This document shows positions 37,198-47,728 of a stretch of 64,000 nucleotides of DNA, one piece after another. The position numbers were made by a program, and so were the translations under genes. The DNA lies in contig CBDUXT010000002.1 in NCBI GenBank assembly GCA_965371245.1, positions 1 to 64,000 of the forward strand, read 5' to 3'. The stretch comes from CBDUXT01 sp965371245 (lineage in GTDB: Bacteria > Planctomycetota > Phycisphaerae > UBA1845). The stretch's first letter is position 1. The number at the start of each line of letters is the position of its first letter. The notes beneath the pieces were generated by a model. The model did not search any database, had not been told where the DNA came from, and saw nothing but the letters and a program-made list of their open reading frames with translations.

Positions 37198-38877
37198 TCA
37201 GTATCCCTTCGCCAGCCCCTTGCCGCGCGGGTCGGATGCCCCCGTGAATCGGGCGATCTTGCCGGCGTTGTCGTATTCGATGGTCAGGCCGTGGGCGTTT
37301 CCAAGTCGCGCGCCCGTGCGGACCTCGTGACCCATCGCCCGAAGCGCGGATACCGTCCGATTGTCTATCCCGGCTTCGACCGCGAGCGTATTGGGCTCGA
37401 TAAAGCTGACCCGCGCCGCCGCGATCGCAGCGTCAACGTTCATGCCGAAGTCAATGAGGTTCATCACCATCTGCGGCACGGTCTGCCCGATGGTGTGTCC
37501 GCCGGGCGTGCCGATCGCCGCCCAGGGGCGACCCTCTCGCATGATGATGGTCGGGCAGTCGCCGGAAAGCTTGTATCGGCCGGCGTGGGCATCCATCGGG
37601 TTGCCCGGCGGCTCGAACGTGCAGTAGGCCAGCGAGTTGTTCAGCCAGATGCCCGTCCCTTCGGGCATGATGCGACTGCCGAAGGAGTTGCCCAGTGTCT
37701 GTGTGGCCGAGACGATGTTGCCCCATCGGTCGGCCACCACGAAGTGTGTCGTGTTCTTGCCTTCGTCTGCGAACGATGTGGGCGGGCTGAACGGCTTGGC
37801 TCTCGCCGAGTCGAACGTCGCGACGGTTTCGCGCCAGTATGAGGGTGATAGTAGCCTGTCCAGCGGCGGCATGTTGTGCCGTGGCGAACCGGCGTAGCGA
37901 AGCCGACACCAGAACGCGTGCTTTGTCGCCTCCGCAAACCGGTGCAAATAGGCCGGCGTGTTGTGACCAAGGCTCGCCGCGTCGTACTGGCTCATCAAAC
38001 CCAGACGAATCAGCGAGGGGAACGCAGTCGATGGCGGCGAGGCTGTGTATACCTTATGGCCTCGATAGTCGATGGCGATCGGCTCCCACCAGGTGGCCGT
38101 CGCCTCTTTCAGATCGCCAAGGTTCAAGAAGCCGCCGGCGTCCCGCATGGCCCGATCGATGGCGTGGCCTAGCGTGCCGTCGCGGAGGGCATCCGGACCG
38201 TTCCTTGCAACGAGTCGAAGGGATCGCGCTAAGTCATGTTGGACGAGCCGTTCGCCGGCCTGAAGAGGCTTGCCCGCGTGTCCGTAAAACGCCTTGGCGT
38301 GCTCGGGGAATGTCGAGAAGGAACGCCCGATGACGGCGGCCATTCGCTCGTCGAGCACGAACCCCTCCTCGGCCGTCTTGATCGCCGGCGCGAAGAGTTC
38401 CTTCCAGATCAGTTTTCCATACTGATTCGACATGGCCCACCACGCCGGCACGTTCCCGGGCGTTGACACAGCCTTGGCACCACGCCGATGCTGCCGGAAG
38501 TTCGGCGACGGCGCGCGAAACATGTTCGCGTTGACCGATCGCGGGATGCGGTCGCTGCAGTTGAGGAAGCGGGTTTTCTTGCCCTTGGCGTCGTAGACCA
38601 GGATCGTGCCGTAGCCGCCCATGCCCGAGTTCATGGGCTCGACGACGTTGAGTGTGGCCGCGACGGCGACAGCGGCGTCGAACGCGTTGCCTCCCGCTTG
38701 AAGGATTTCGACGCCCGCCTGTGTGGCGCGGGGGTGCCCGGCGCTGACCATTCCGCTACGACCGATGACGAGATCGCCCGTTTCGGTCGTTGTTGCCCGA
38801 GCCAGGGGCGACTGGATCGCGCAAGAAAACAGTGCCAAGATAAAGACACCTATCATGGAAGAACACTTGTTGGACAT
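37198..38877 (-). CDS. ggt: Gamma-glutamyltransferase
   Basis: 559 residues, a periplasmic or secreted gamma-glutamyltranspeptidase with a signal peptide (MIGVFILALFSCAIQ). The family begins GMVSAGHPRATQAGVEILQ, GGNAFDAAVAVAATLNVVEP and SGMGGYGTILVY. The autoprocessing nucleophile is the first Thr of NTTHFVVADRWGNIVSATQT, which splits the chain into two subunits. GTPGGHTIGQTVPQMV near the end is typical. ATG 38877 follows GGGGAG. It hydrolyses glutathione-type gamma-glutamyl bonds. No partner genes nearby. Confidence 0.93.
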   Translation of the reverse strand: MSNKCSSMIGVFILALFSCAIQSPLARATTTETGDLVIGRSGMVSAGHPRATQAGVEILQAGGNAFDAAVAVAATLNVVEPMNSGMGGYGTILVYDAKGKKTRFLNCSDRIPRSVNANMFRAPSPNFRQHRRGAKAVSTPGNVPAWWAMSNQYGKLIWKELFAPAIKTAEEGFVLDERMAAVIGRSFSTFPEHAKAFYGHAGKPLQAGERLVQHDLARSLRLVARNGPDALRDGTLGHAIDRAMRDAGGFLNLGDLKEATATWWEPIAIDYRGHKVYTASPPSTAFPSLIRLGLMSQYDAASLGHNTPAYLHRFAEATKHAFWCRLRYAGSPRHNMPPLDRLLSPSYWRETVATFDSARAKPFSPPTSFADEGKNTTHFVVADRWGNIVSATQTLGNSFGSRIMPEGTGIWLNNSLAYCTFEPPGNPMDAHAGRYKLSGDCPTIIMREGRPWAAIGTPGGHTIGQTVPQMVMNLIDFGMNVDAAIAAARVSFIEPNTLAVEAGIDNRTVSALRAMGHEVRTGARLGNAHGLTIEYDNAGKIARFTGASDPRGKGLAKGY

Positions 38878-39298
38878 GACCGCTCCCCTGTTGACGCGCC
38901 GACTTCTATCCGCGGAACATTCACCCGCATCCTACAACGAGCCGCTGACGAGTCCACCCGCCGTCAGTGCAGCACCGATCAACGACACGCCGCCGTCGAG
39001 GGTCCGGACGTACCGGCCATCATGAGGAGCATGCGTTGTCAGGGTCGAGTGTGCCATCGCTACGGGGCGGCGAAACCGCCTCCTGCCCTACAAAAAGGCG
39101 TTCGATCGTCCGGGAGACGTGGAGACTTCGAGACTTCCGTGCGTCGGAGTCGCCCTTGCGATCCGAATGCAGCGTGCTATCCTCACGGGTTGGACCATCC
39201 GACCTGACCCGTGCTGACGACGCAAAGTGGTCAACACGGTCGCGTGATCCGGCGTAGGCGCTTCTTGTTCCGGCACGCACCAACTTTGGAGAAATGGC
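38878..39298. other. Intergenic region, possible promoter for the TPR lipoprotein
   Basis: About 420 bases between divergent genes. Only a weak promoter-like pair is seen (TTGCGA and TATCCT spaced 16, around 39158-39185). No gene, repeat or terminator is supported. Confidence 0.3.
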
Positions 39299-40972
39299 AT
39301 GTCCCACCTTCTGCGATTGTTTGCACTGTCCCTCTCGCTTCTCGTCGCGACCGGCTGCGCCACGACCAACGCGCGCACCCAGACGCAACGCGTGTCAGAC
39401 ACGCAGGCCCGGTTGTTCCCCGACATGGGGCCGCGCGAATACCAGATTACGACAAACTCGCCCGAAGCGCAGCGCTACTTCAACCAGGGTCTGACATGGA
39501 GCTACGCCTTCAACCACGACGAGGCCGTTCGCTCGTTCACGCGCGCTGCCGAGTTGGATCCAAGCTGTGCCATGGCCTGGTGGGGCGTGGCCCTTTGTCA
39601 AGGTCCCAACTACAACGACCCGGACATGACCGAAGAGCGCAACACCGCCTCTTGGGGTGCGCTGCAAGAAGCGCTCGCTCGGATCGAAAACACAACGCCG
39701 GTCGAGCGCGCCTTGATCGAAGCCCTATCGCATCGCTACGCCAAACCCTGGCCGACGGATCGCGCTTATCTTGAACAGGGATACGCGGACGCCATGGCCA
39801 AGGTGTGGACGGCGTATCCAAACGATTCCGACGTGGGGACCCTCTACGCGGAAGCGATGATGATTCTAACCCCGTGGAAGCTCTACACCCCGGATTTCGA
39901 ACCGGCAAAGAACACGCCGAAGATTCTGGTGGTCCTCGAACGCGTCATGGAAATGGATCCGGACAATCCCGGCGCCAATCATCTGTACATTCACGCGGTC
40001 GAGCCGAGCGCGCATCCGGAGCAAGGCTTGGTCGCGGCCGGTCGCCTGAGTGACATGGTCCCCGGCAGCGGGCATCTGCTGCACATGCCGTCTCACATTC
40101 ATGTGAAGACCGGACTTTGGAACGAAGCGATCATTCAGAACGACAAGGCCATGCGGTCGGATACAAGGTATCGCTCGCTCGCGGCCAAGCAGACGGTCCA
40201 GAACATGTATATGGTGCATAACGCACACATGCTCGCCTACGCCGCGATGATGAGCGGGCGCGAGCGGGAGGCGCTTGCGGCAGCCCGGGCCATGTGGGAG
40301 ATCGTGCCGGAAGAGGACCTTCGGACCGTCGGTCCGCTCTTCGACAAATGGATGTGTTCCGTCTACGACGTGCAGAAGCGGTTCGGTCGCTGGGACGACA
40401 TTCTCGCCGAATCACCGCCGCCGGCGTTCATGCCGATCACGAAAGCGACGTGGCGCGCGGGCCGCGCGGTTGCCTATGCGGCCAAGAAAGATTTCGCAAG
40501 CGCCGAGCGCGAGCATGCGGCGTTCCGGCTGGCAAAGGCGAGTATTCCGGATGACGTCAAGTGGGGTCGAAACGCAGCGGACAAGGTTCTCGAAGTGGGT
40601 GATTACTTCATCGCGGGTGAGATCGCATTGCAGAAGGGCGATTGGACTCTGGCGGCGACGCTCCTGGAAAAAAGCGCTAAGGTCGAAGACACGCTTGGCT
40701 ATGGCGAGCCGCCACAGTGGCTTCAGCCGATCCGCCACACGCTCGGGGCTGTCTATCTGATGAGCGGTCGCTATGCAGACGCCGAACGGGCCTACCGCGA
40801 GGACCTGGCCAAGTGGAAAAACAACGGCTGGTCGTTGTACGGTCTAAGCCGCGCGCTCCAGGGTCAGGGAAAGATCGAACAGGCCAGGAAAGTCGAGGAT
40901 CAATACCGCACGGCCTGGTCTCGCGCTGATGAGCCCACCACGACGAGCTGCAAGTGTATTCCGAAGACGTGA
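39299..40972 (+). CDS. TPR-repeat lipoprotein
   Basis: 557 residues with a lipoprotein signal (LFALSLSLLVATGC, Cys20) and tetratricopeptide-like helices. First repeat: EAQRYFNQGLTWSYAFNHDE AVRSF-type, followed by AAELDPSCAMAWWGVAL. GNEAIIQ, YRSLAAKQTVQNMYMVHNAH and YLMSGRYADAERAYREDL lie later. Conserved His-rich text NHLYIHAVEPSAHPEQGL and LLHMPSHIHVKTG is recurrent in this planctomycete/acidobacterial family. GGAG precedes ATG 39299. Scaffold-type, membrane-tethered; function unknown. Confidence 0.8.
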   Translation: MSHLLRLFALSLSLLVATGCATTNARTQTQRVSDTQARLFPDMGPREYQITTNSPEAQRYFNQGLTWSYAFNHDEAVRSFTRAAELDPSCAMAWWGVALCQGPNYNDPDMTEERNTASWGALQEALARIENTTPVERALIEALSHRYAKPWPTDRAYLEQGYADAMAKVWTAYPNDSDVGTLYAEAMMILTPWKLYTPDFEPAKNTPKILVVLERVMEMDPDNPGANHLYIHAVEPSAHPEQGLVAAGRLSDMVPGSGHLLHMPSHIHVKTGLWNEAIIQNDKAMRSDTRYRSLAAKQTVQNMYMVHNAHMLAYAAMMSGREREALAAARAMWEIVPEEDLRTVGPLFDKWMCSVYDVQKRFGRWDDILAESPPPAFMPITKATWRAGRAVAYAAKKDFASAEREHAAFRLAKASIPDDVKWGRNAADKVLEVGDYFIAGEIALQKGDWTLAATLLEKSAKVEDTLGYGEPPQWLQPIRHTLGAVYLMSGRYADAERAYREDLAKWKNNGWSLYGLSRALQGQGKIEQARKVEDQYRTAWSRADEPTTTSCKCIPKT

Positions 40973-41152
40973 ACCGTACGTGCGGGTGTCACCAAGCAAG
41001 CATGTGACACAATCGGTCGATGGAGTCGGCAGCATCCACGAGGTTGGGTCCGCACAAGATCGTCTCGTCGATGGAGCGGGCGGCAACTGCGAGGGCTATC
41101 GCCTACGGAGCATGCAACTCGACCGCTGCCGATTCCTGAGTAGACTGCTTTC

Positions 41153-43849
41153 ATGCTCGGGTGCGTAAAGTGTGGAAAACAAGTCGCGGAGGACAGCCGC
41201 TTCTGCCCGAGTTGCGGGTCTGCCGTCTCAAGCGGCGAACCCACGGTCACTTCGCCGCCGAGGGATCCCGATCCCAACTTGGCACGGCGATCCCGCGCCA
41301 CCCCTTCGAGCGTTCACGGCCGCTTTGAGCCCGGAACCAAACTCGGCACGCGCTACCGCATCGTAGGCCTCCTCGGACGCGGCGGGATGGGCGAGGTCTA
41401 TCGCGCGGATGACCTCGAACTGGGGCAGTCCGTCGCGTTGAAGTTTCTCCCCCAACGAGTGGCCGGCGACCCGGTCGCCCTGGACCGTTTTCGCGGCGAG
41501 GTGCGAAACGCCCGGAAGATTGCCCACCCCAACGTGTGCCGGATGTATGACATCGGCGAGGTCGATGGGCACGTGTTCCTTTCGATGGAGTACATCGACG
41601 GCGAAGATCTGGCCCACGTCCTGGCCCGCATGGGTCGCCCCAGTGAAGAGAAGTCCCTCGAGATCGCCCGTCAGCTTTGCCTCGGCCTCGCGGCCGCCCA
41701 CGAAAACGGAGTGCTGCATCGCGACCTCAAGCCCGCGAACATCATGATCGACGGTCGGGGTCGCGTTCGCATTACCGATTTTGGCCTGGCGGGGCTGGCC
41801 GATGAACTCGACGCCCGCACCGAGCGCGCCGGTACGCCGGCTTACATGGCTCCCGAACAGCTCGAAGACGGAAAAGTCTCGGTCCGCAGCGACATCTACG
41901 CCCTCGGACTAGTTCTACACGAAGTTTTTACAGGCCACAGAGTGTTCGACACGAATGACGTCGTAGAGCTAAAGAAACTTCATTCGTCAGACTCTGTCAC
42001 GACGCCCTCTTCCGGCACCCATGCGATCGACCCGGCCGTAGAGCGCGTCATCGAGCGCTGCCTGGAGCGAGATCCGCAGCGGCGCCCACAGTCCGTATAC
42101 GTCGTGCTCGGGGCTCTGCCGGGCAGCGATCCACTGGCGGCGGCTCTGGCGGCGGGTGAAACTCCGTCTCCGGAGTTGGTCGAACACGCGCGAGACGCCG
42201 GCGGTCTGCGTCCACCGATCGCAATCGGCCTGCTCGTCACCATGCTGGCGTTCCTGGGCCTCACCTATTTCGTGCAAGCGAGTCGGACCGTCATGCCTCA
42301 ACGATCACCGGCCGTGCTTTCGGTGGTCGCCGAGCAGATCATGGAAGAACTGGGGTACATCGACCTGCCGGGCAATTCGGTTGCGGGGTACAACGCAAAC
42401 ACGGGCTTTTCCGAGTCTCTGCGCTCGTCGCCCATTTCATACGAAGAGCTGGCGGCGCAAACCTGGCCACCCCCGTTTCGCTATTGGCGGCGCTGGACGG
42501 ACGGGGTCTTCATCCCTTTCAACTTTCATGTCCCTCATATGTTTAACATCGACGGGCCGACCGAGGGGTCGAACCACGATGCCTTGGTGGCGTTAGATTC
42601 AACTGGGCGATTAATCGGGTTGCTCGTAACCCCTTCCTCACCCGGTGCCGCGCCTGCAGCGGTCGGGGACGTCGACTGGTCGCCCATTTTTCGTCTTGCC
42701 AATCTGGACGAATCAGGCGCTACGCGAATTCCACTGGTCAAGAGGCCGACCGTGGACTGTGATGAAATCGTAGCTTGGCGGATGGAGGGACTGGGCAAGA
42801 GCAGCGACCCCGTTACCTTACAGATGGGCGCTGTTGGCGGGCGGCCTAACTATTTCGAGATACTGGGACTCGACGAGGCTTTTCTGCGGCAGTGGAGCGG
42901 CTCCATTGGCTTCGAGATCCTTTGGGTGGTAGCCAATATCATCATCATCATTCTGGCTTGGCGGAACCTACAGGCATCTCGAGGAGATCGGCGCAACGCC
43001 TTTCGTGTTGCGCTGATCGTCGGCGTGCTCTACGCTGCGATGGAGGTGTTGTCGATTCGCCTTGTAGAACCGAGGGTCTCCAGTCATTTGCTGGACCTGC
43101 TCGACGGGCGCTCGGCCGGCCATTTCGTCCTGCATGCACTCAAGACCTGGTTGGCATACATGGCCATCGAGCCCTACGTGCGCCGTGTTTGGCCCCGTAT
43201 GCTGGTCGGTCTGGTGCGATTGCTTTCGGGTCGTCTACGCGATCCGGCGGTCGGCCGCGAGGTGCTCTTCGGCGTGGTCACCGGTTGCGGACTCGTTACC
43301 GTTGTCGCGATGACGTTCTATCTTCAGTCACGTTTTCAGCCCGAGAACACCGGTCGACTTACGTTCTGGACATCATTAGCGTCCATGAAATCGTCGGGCG
43401 ATTTTATCACCAACAGATTTCATATGGCGGCGTCGGCAGTGTTGTCTGGCGTCGTAACGGCCGGATACGTTCTCGTGGTACGATTGTTAACGCGTGACTC
43501 ACGTGTGGCCATCGTGGCCTCGATGGTCGTGGTTGGTTTACTTGGCGTCAATTGGTTTCTGATTCTCTTTGCAGGATCGACGTGGATTGTCTTCGCAATT
43601 GCGATCGCCTACGGAGTCGCCATTGTTATACTCTACACACAGGTGGGCGTCCTCGCCGTGATCGTTACCGATTTTATCGTGAAGACGGGCGGAGTGGTCA
43701 TGATCGACTTCGATGCCTGGTTCGCACCGTACGCCATGGCCTCGTTGGCGATCCTGCTTGCACTTGCGGCATATGGCTTTTGGGTGTCACTTGCCGGTCA
43801 GTCGATCTTCAGGGACACCCTGCTCACCGAAAAACCGGCTCGCGCATGA
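41153..43849 (+). CDS. Zinc-ribbon Ser/Thr protein kinase with C-terminal membrane domain
   Basis: 898 residues. An N-terminal zinc ribbon (CVKCGKQVAEDSRFCPSCG) is followed by a Hanks-type kinase (about 64-320): GRGGMGEVYRAD, VALKFLPQ, VLHRDLKPANIM (catalytic Asp), ITDFGLAGLAD and GTPAYMAPEQLEDG. After about 360 the chain has a membrane helix (GLLVTMLAFLGLTYFVQA), a ~250-residue soluble segment, then roughly eight more helices. It probably senses a membrane signal and phosphorylates cytosolic targets. Such kinases are abundant in Planctomycetota. Confidence 0.9.
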   Translation: MLGCVKCGKQVAEDSRFCPSCGSAVSSGEPTVTSPPRDPDPNLARRSRATPSSVHGRFEPGTKLGTRYRIVGLLGRGGMGEVYRADDLELGQSVALKFLPQRVAGDPVALDRFRGEVRNARKIAHPNVCRMYDIGEVDGHVFLSMEYIDGEDLAHVLARMGRPSEEKSLEIARQLCLGLAAAHENGVLHRDLKPANIMIDGRGRVRITDFGLAGLADELDARTERAGTPAYMAPEQLEDGKVSVRSDIYALGLVLHEVFTGHRVFDTNDVVELKKLHSSDSVTTPSSGTHAIDPAVERVIERCLERDPQRRPQSVYVVLGALPGSDPLAAALAAGETPSPELVEHARDAGGLRPPIAIGLLVTMLAFLGLTYFVQASRTVMPQRSPAVLSVVAEQIMEELGYIDLPGNSVAGYNANTGFSESLRSSPISYEELAAQTWPPPFRYWRRWTDGVFIPFNFHVPHMFNIDGPTEGSNHDALVALDSTGRLIGLLVTPSSPGAAPAAVGDVDWSPIFRLANLDESGATRIPLVKRPTVDCDEIVAWRMEGLGKSSDPVTLQMGAVGGRPNYFEILGLDEAFLRQWSGSIGFEILWVVANIIIIILAWRNLQASRGDRRNAFRVALIVGVLYAAMEVLSIRLVEPRVSSHLLDLLDGRSAGHFVLHALKTWLAYMAIEPYVRRVWPRMLVGLVRLLSGRLRDPAVGREVLFGVVTGCGLVTVVAMTFYLQSRFQPENTGRLTFWTSLASMKSSGDFITNRFHMAASAVLSGVVTAGYVLVVRLLTRDSRVAIVASMVVVGLLGVNWFLILFAGSTWIVFAIAIAYGVAIVILYTQVGVLAVIVTDFIVKTGGVVMIDFDAWFAPYAMASLAILLALAAYGFWVSLAGQSIFRDTLLTEKPARA

Positions 43850-44218
43850 TGCCCGGTCGGGCTGGGGCAGGCGCGTGCCGAACGAAAGACAGCCTTCTGG
43901 GTGGCGAGCGAATGCACGGACCCTGCGAAGTCGGCACTCAGTTCGGAGCTCCCGGCGGAGGTGAGGTCTGCTGGGCACGCGACACGAGGATCGATCGCGG
44001 TTTGGCACGCGATCGCCGTTCCGCGCTGCCGATCCAGGATAGTCGTCCAAGTAGTCAGCACTCTGGCCCCCGAACGCCACCGGCGGGCTGGTCGGCTCGA
44101 TGGTTGCGCTGCTAGACTACCGCTCGGCGACGGCGTGCTCGTGTTCGGCTTCGGTCGAACGATGCCGGGCGCCACGGTTCGCGCTCGAACCGTTCAGCGA
44201 CACAGGCGGTAAGTCAAG
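43850..44218. other. Intergenic region without recognisable features
   Basis: About 370 bases between the kinase and the acyltransferase fusion. No gene, hairpin with T-run or promoter could be supported; small frames here look like shadows. Confidence 0.3.
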
Positions 44219-47200
44219 GTGGAAGACCAACACAAACATCCGCTTCGCGGGCTCTTGTTCACCCAGTTCTTCGGCGCGTTTAACGACAACGCGTGGAAGC
44301 TTGTCGTGGCGCTCCTCGCCATGCGACTGGTCAGCGCGGAGCTCGGGGAATCGGGCCCCGCGGTAGAGGCCGCGTTTCAGCGGAACACGACCCTCGCCTT
44401 CGTGGCCCTCACCTTGCCGTTGATGCTTTTCTCGCTACCGGCCGGCGCGCTGGCGGATCGTGTCAGCAAACGCCGGCTGATCATCGTCGCCAAGGTGCTC
44501 GAGCTGCTGCTGATGTCGGCGGCGACCGCATCGCTGGTGGTCGATCCGACCAACCGCTTGTGGGCCATGTCGATCCTGGCTTTGATGGGCGTGCAGAGTG
44601 CCCTGTTCAGCCCGGCCAAGTACGGCATTTTGCCCGAGATCGTTCCGCACGAGCGTCTGTCCGCGACCAACGGGTTGATGGAGATGTGGACGTTCCTGGC
44701 CATCATCGCGGGCACGGGCGCGGGGGGCTGGCTCCTGGCGGTGTCCGGAACCAAGGTGTGGCTGGTTGGCGCGGTGTTGACCACGTTCTCCGTTGTTGGC
44801 CTTTCGTTTTCGTTCACCATCCCGCGCGTGCCGCCCGCGCGAACCAGCGGCAGCGGACTTGATGCCCTCCGCGGCGCGGTGTCCGCGATCCGCCTCGACC
44901 GAATGCTTACGTTCACCGTACTGGGGATGACCAGCTTCTGGGCGGTCGCCAGCCTTCTCGGGCAAAGCATTTTCGTCTACGCCAAGAGCGCGTTGGCGCT
45001 TCCGGACTCGACCGTCGGACTGCCGATGGCTGCGTTCGGCATCGGCGTCGGCGGGGGCAGCGTTCTCGCGGGTCGACTCTCCGGGGCGAAAGTCGAGACG
45101 GGTCTGATCCCGCTGGGCGCGATCGGTCTGTCGATCTTTACGCTCCTACTGGGAATCCTCGCGCCTGCTTTCGGCGGAACGATGGTGTTGATGGTGCTGC
45201 TCGGTGTGTCGAGCGGGTTTCTGGTTGTCCCCCTTCAGTCGCTGCTTCAGTGGCGCGCGCCGGCGGACCGGCGCGGGGCCGTCATCGCCGTTTCCAACGT
45301 GCTTATCTTCGGCGGTATCCTGTCCGGTTCACTCGGGGCACAGGCTCTCTCGTTTGCGGGACTGTCCCAGCCGGGGATCATCACCAGCGCCGGCGCCGCG
45401 GTCGTTCTCGGCACGATTCTGCTGGTGTGGTTCATGCCGGACACGCTCTTGCGACTGTTCCTCGTGATCCTTACGCACACGTTCTACCGTCTGCGCGTGG
45501 TCGGGCGATCGCACGTTCCCGAAACGGGTGGGGCGCTATTGGTGCCCAACCATGTGTCGATCGTGGACGGGCTCTTCATGATCGCCAGCCTCGATCGCCA
45601 GGTTCGTTTCATCGTCGAAGCGACCTACTATGAGCGTCGCCTGCTCCATCCGTTCCTCAAGGCCCTCGGTGCGATACCGATCTCCGCGTCGCGCGGACCC
45701 CGCGTCGTCCTGCGCGCCCTGCGCGATGCCGGACGATACCTGGACGAGGGTTCGTTGGTTTGCATCTTCGCCGAAGGGCAGATGACCCGCACCGGGATGA
45801 TGCTGCCCTTTCGCAGGGGGCTCGAGCGAATTGCCAAAGGGCACACGGCCCCCATCATCCCGGTCCACCTCGACCGCGTGTGGGGAAGCATCTTCAGCCG
45901 CGAAGGCGGGCGTTTTCTCACCAAAGTTCCACGGCAGATCCCCTACCGAATCGTGGCCTCCTATGGCGAGCCGATGCGCTCCGGAACAACCATCCCCGAG
46001 ATTCGTCAGGCCGTCATGGAGCTGGCAGCGGCCGCCGCGGTTCATCGCAAGCAGGACGCCCGACCCTTGCACCACGGCTTCATCCGGGCCGCACGCCGCC
46101 GACCGTTCCGGCTGGCCTTTGCCGATATGCAACGCGGTTCGATCGGTCGGTTCAAGGCCCTGACGAGTTGCATTGCCATTGCGCGGGCGCTGCGCCCGCA
46201 CTGGTCCAATCAGTTGCGCGTCGGGGTTCTGCTTCCGCCCAGCGTGCCGGGCGCTCTGGTGAACATGGCGGCTTCACTGTGCGGACGAACGAGCGTCAAC
46301 CTCAACTACACCACGGGCAAGGCGGGCATGGAGTCGGCCGCGAAACAGGCCTCGCTTCATACCGTGGTCACCAGTCGGGTGTTTCTTGAAAAGGCGGGCC
46401 TCGAACTGCCCGCCGGCGTGGTGCCGCTGTGGATCGAAGATCTCGTCGGCGGCATCGGTCGCGGTCAGAAGGCCAAGGCCTTTCTGCTCGCGCTGCTCGC
46501 CCCGATCAGTGTCTTACAGCGTGCGTGCGGTTGCTCGCGACGCCCGTCGATCGATGACGTTGCCACGATCATCTTCAGTAGTGGCAGCACCGGCGAGCCC
46601 AAGGGGATCATGCTGTCACATTGGAACGTGGGCTCGAACGTCGATGCGCTGGCACAAGTGTTCGAGCTGACCTCGTCGGAGCGCATGTTGGGCATCCTTC
46701 CTTGCTTTCACGCCTTCGGCTACCTCGCGCTCTGGTTTTGCGCCCGCCGCGGGTTGGGTATGGTTTGTCACCCGAACCCCATCGACGCCGGAGCAATCGG
46801 TGAACTCGTCCAGACGTACCGCGTGACGATGCTCCTGGCCACACCGACGTTCCTTCAGGTCTACTTGCGCCGCTGCACGCCGGCCCAGTTTGGCTCACTG
46901 CTGTTGGTGGTCACCGGCGCCGAGAAGCTCTCGGAGCGCCTGTGTTCAGCCTTCGAGGACCAGTTCGGGATTCGTCCGCTGGAGGGCTATGGCACCACCG
47001 AATGCTCTCCGGTGGTGGCCGTCAGCACGCGCGACTTCCGGGCACCAGGGTTCTATCAGCCTGGGTCGCGCCGCGGTTTCGTCGGACACCCCTTGCCCGG
47101 CGTGGCCGTGAGGATTGTCGATCCCGACACGCACGAGCTTCGACCCGCCGGGACGGACGGGATGCTCCTGGTCAAGGGGGCGAACGTGATGCTCGGGTAT

Positions 47201-47641
47201 CTCGGGCGCGACGACCTGACGGACGCCGTCATGCACGACGGCTGGTACATCACCGGTGACATCGCCGTGGCAAGCGAGGATGGGTTCCTCAAGATCACGG
47301 ATCGCCTCTCGCGGTTCGCCAAGATCGGCGGCGAGATGGTTCCACACGGTCGCGTCGAGGAAGCGCTGGAGGAGGCCGCCGGCGAGGACACGCGGCAATT
47401 CGCGGTGACCTCCCTTCCGGACGATCGGAAGGGTGAGCGGTTGGCCGTCTTGCACACGCTGGATGAGACCGCCATCCCGGCGATCCTGGAACAAGTGAAG
47501 GCGAGCGGTCTGCCCAACCTGTTTATTCCGCGGTCCGATCAGTTCGTCCGAGTGGAGCAAATCCCGATCCTGGGCACGGGCAAGCCGGACCTACGCGCCA
47601 TCCGCCGCATCGCCGCCGAAGCGCTCGGGGCGTCGTCGTAA
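44219..47641 (+). CDS. aas: MFS flippase - acyltransferase - acyl-ACP synthetase fusion (LplT-Aas like)
   Basis: 1140 residues from GTG 44219 in three parts. Residues about 1-410 are an MFS transporter of the LplT type (QFFGAFNDNAWKLVVALLAM, PAKYGILPEIVPHERLSATN). Residues about 420-620 are a PlsC-type acyltransferase (VPNHVSIVDGLFMIAS with the NHxSxxD motif, FAEGQMTRTGMMLPFRRG). The rest is an AMP-binding acyl synthetase (IIFSSGSTGEPKGIMLSH, EGYGTTECSPVVAVS, DGWYITGDIAVASEDGFLKI). In E. coli Aas and LplT are two proteins; together they import and re-acylate lysophospholipids. Confidence 0.93.
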   Translation: MEDQHKHPLRGLLFTQFFGAFNDNAWKLVVALLAMRLVSAELGESGPAVEAAFQRNTTLAFVALTLPLMLFSLPAGALADRVSKRRLIIVAKVLELLLMSAATASLVVDPTNRLWAMSILALMGVQSALFSPAKYGILPEIVPHERLSATNGLMEMWTFLAIIAGTGAGGWLLAVSGTKVWLVGAVLTTFSVVGLSFSFTIPRVPPARTSGSGLDALRGAVSAIRLDRMLTFTVLGMTSFWAVASLLGQSIFVYAKSALALPDSTVGLPMAAFGIGVGGGSVLAGRLSGAKVETGLIPLGAIGLSIFTLLLGILAPAFGGTMVLMVLLGVSSGFLVVPLQSLLQWRAPADRRGAVIAVSNVLIFGGILSGSLGAQALSFAGLSQPGIITSAGAAVVLGTILLVWFMPDTLLRLFLVILTHTFYRLRVVGRSHVPETGGALLVPNHVSIVDGLFMIASLDRQVRFIVEATYYERRLLHPFLKALGAIPISASRGPRVVLRALRDAGRYLDEGSLVCIFAEGQMTRTGMMLPFRRGLERIAKGHTAPIIPVHLDRVWGSIFSREGGRFLTKVPRQIPYRIVASYGEPMRSGTTIPEIRQAVMELAAAAAVHRKQDARPLHHGFIRAARRRPFRLAFADMQRGSIGRFKALTSCIAIARALRPHWSNQLRVGVLLPPSVPGALVNMAASLCGRTSVNLNYTTGKAGMESAAKQASLHTVVTSRVFLEKAGLELPAGVVPLWIEDLVGGIGRGQKAKAFLLALLAPISVLQRACGCSRRPSIDDVATIIFSSGSTGEPKGIMLSHWNVGSNVDALAQVFELTSSERMLGILPCFHAFGYLALWFCARRGLGMVCHPNPIDAGAIGELVQTYRVTMLLATPTFLQVYLRRCTPAQFGSLLLVVTGAEKLSERLCSAFEDQFGIRPLEGYGTTECSPVVAVSTRDFRAPGFYQPGSRRGFVGHPLPGVAVRIVDPDTHELRPAGTDGMLLVKGANVMLGYLGRDDLTDAVMHDGWYITGDIAVASEDGFLKITDRLSRFAKIGGEMVPHGRVEEALEEAAGEDTRQFAVTSLPDDRKGERLAVLHTLDETAIPAILEQVKASGLPNLFIPRSDQFVRVEQIPILGTGKPDLRAIRRIAAEALGASS

Positions 47642-47728
47642 CGAGCACGTGCGGGCCTTGGTCTACCAGGCCGGCGCGGTGCTATCCTACACGGAAGTCA
47701 AACGTCTTGGTTTGAAGGGTGGTTGGTG

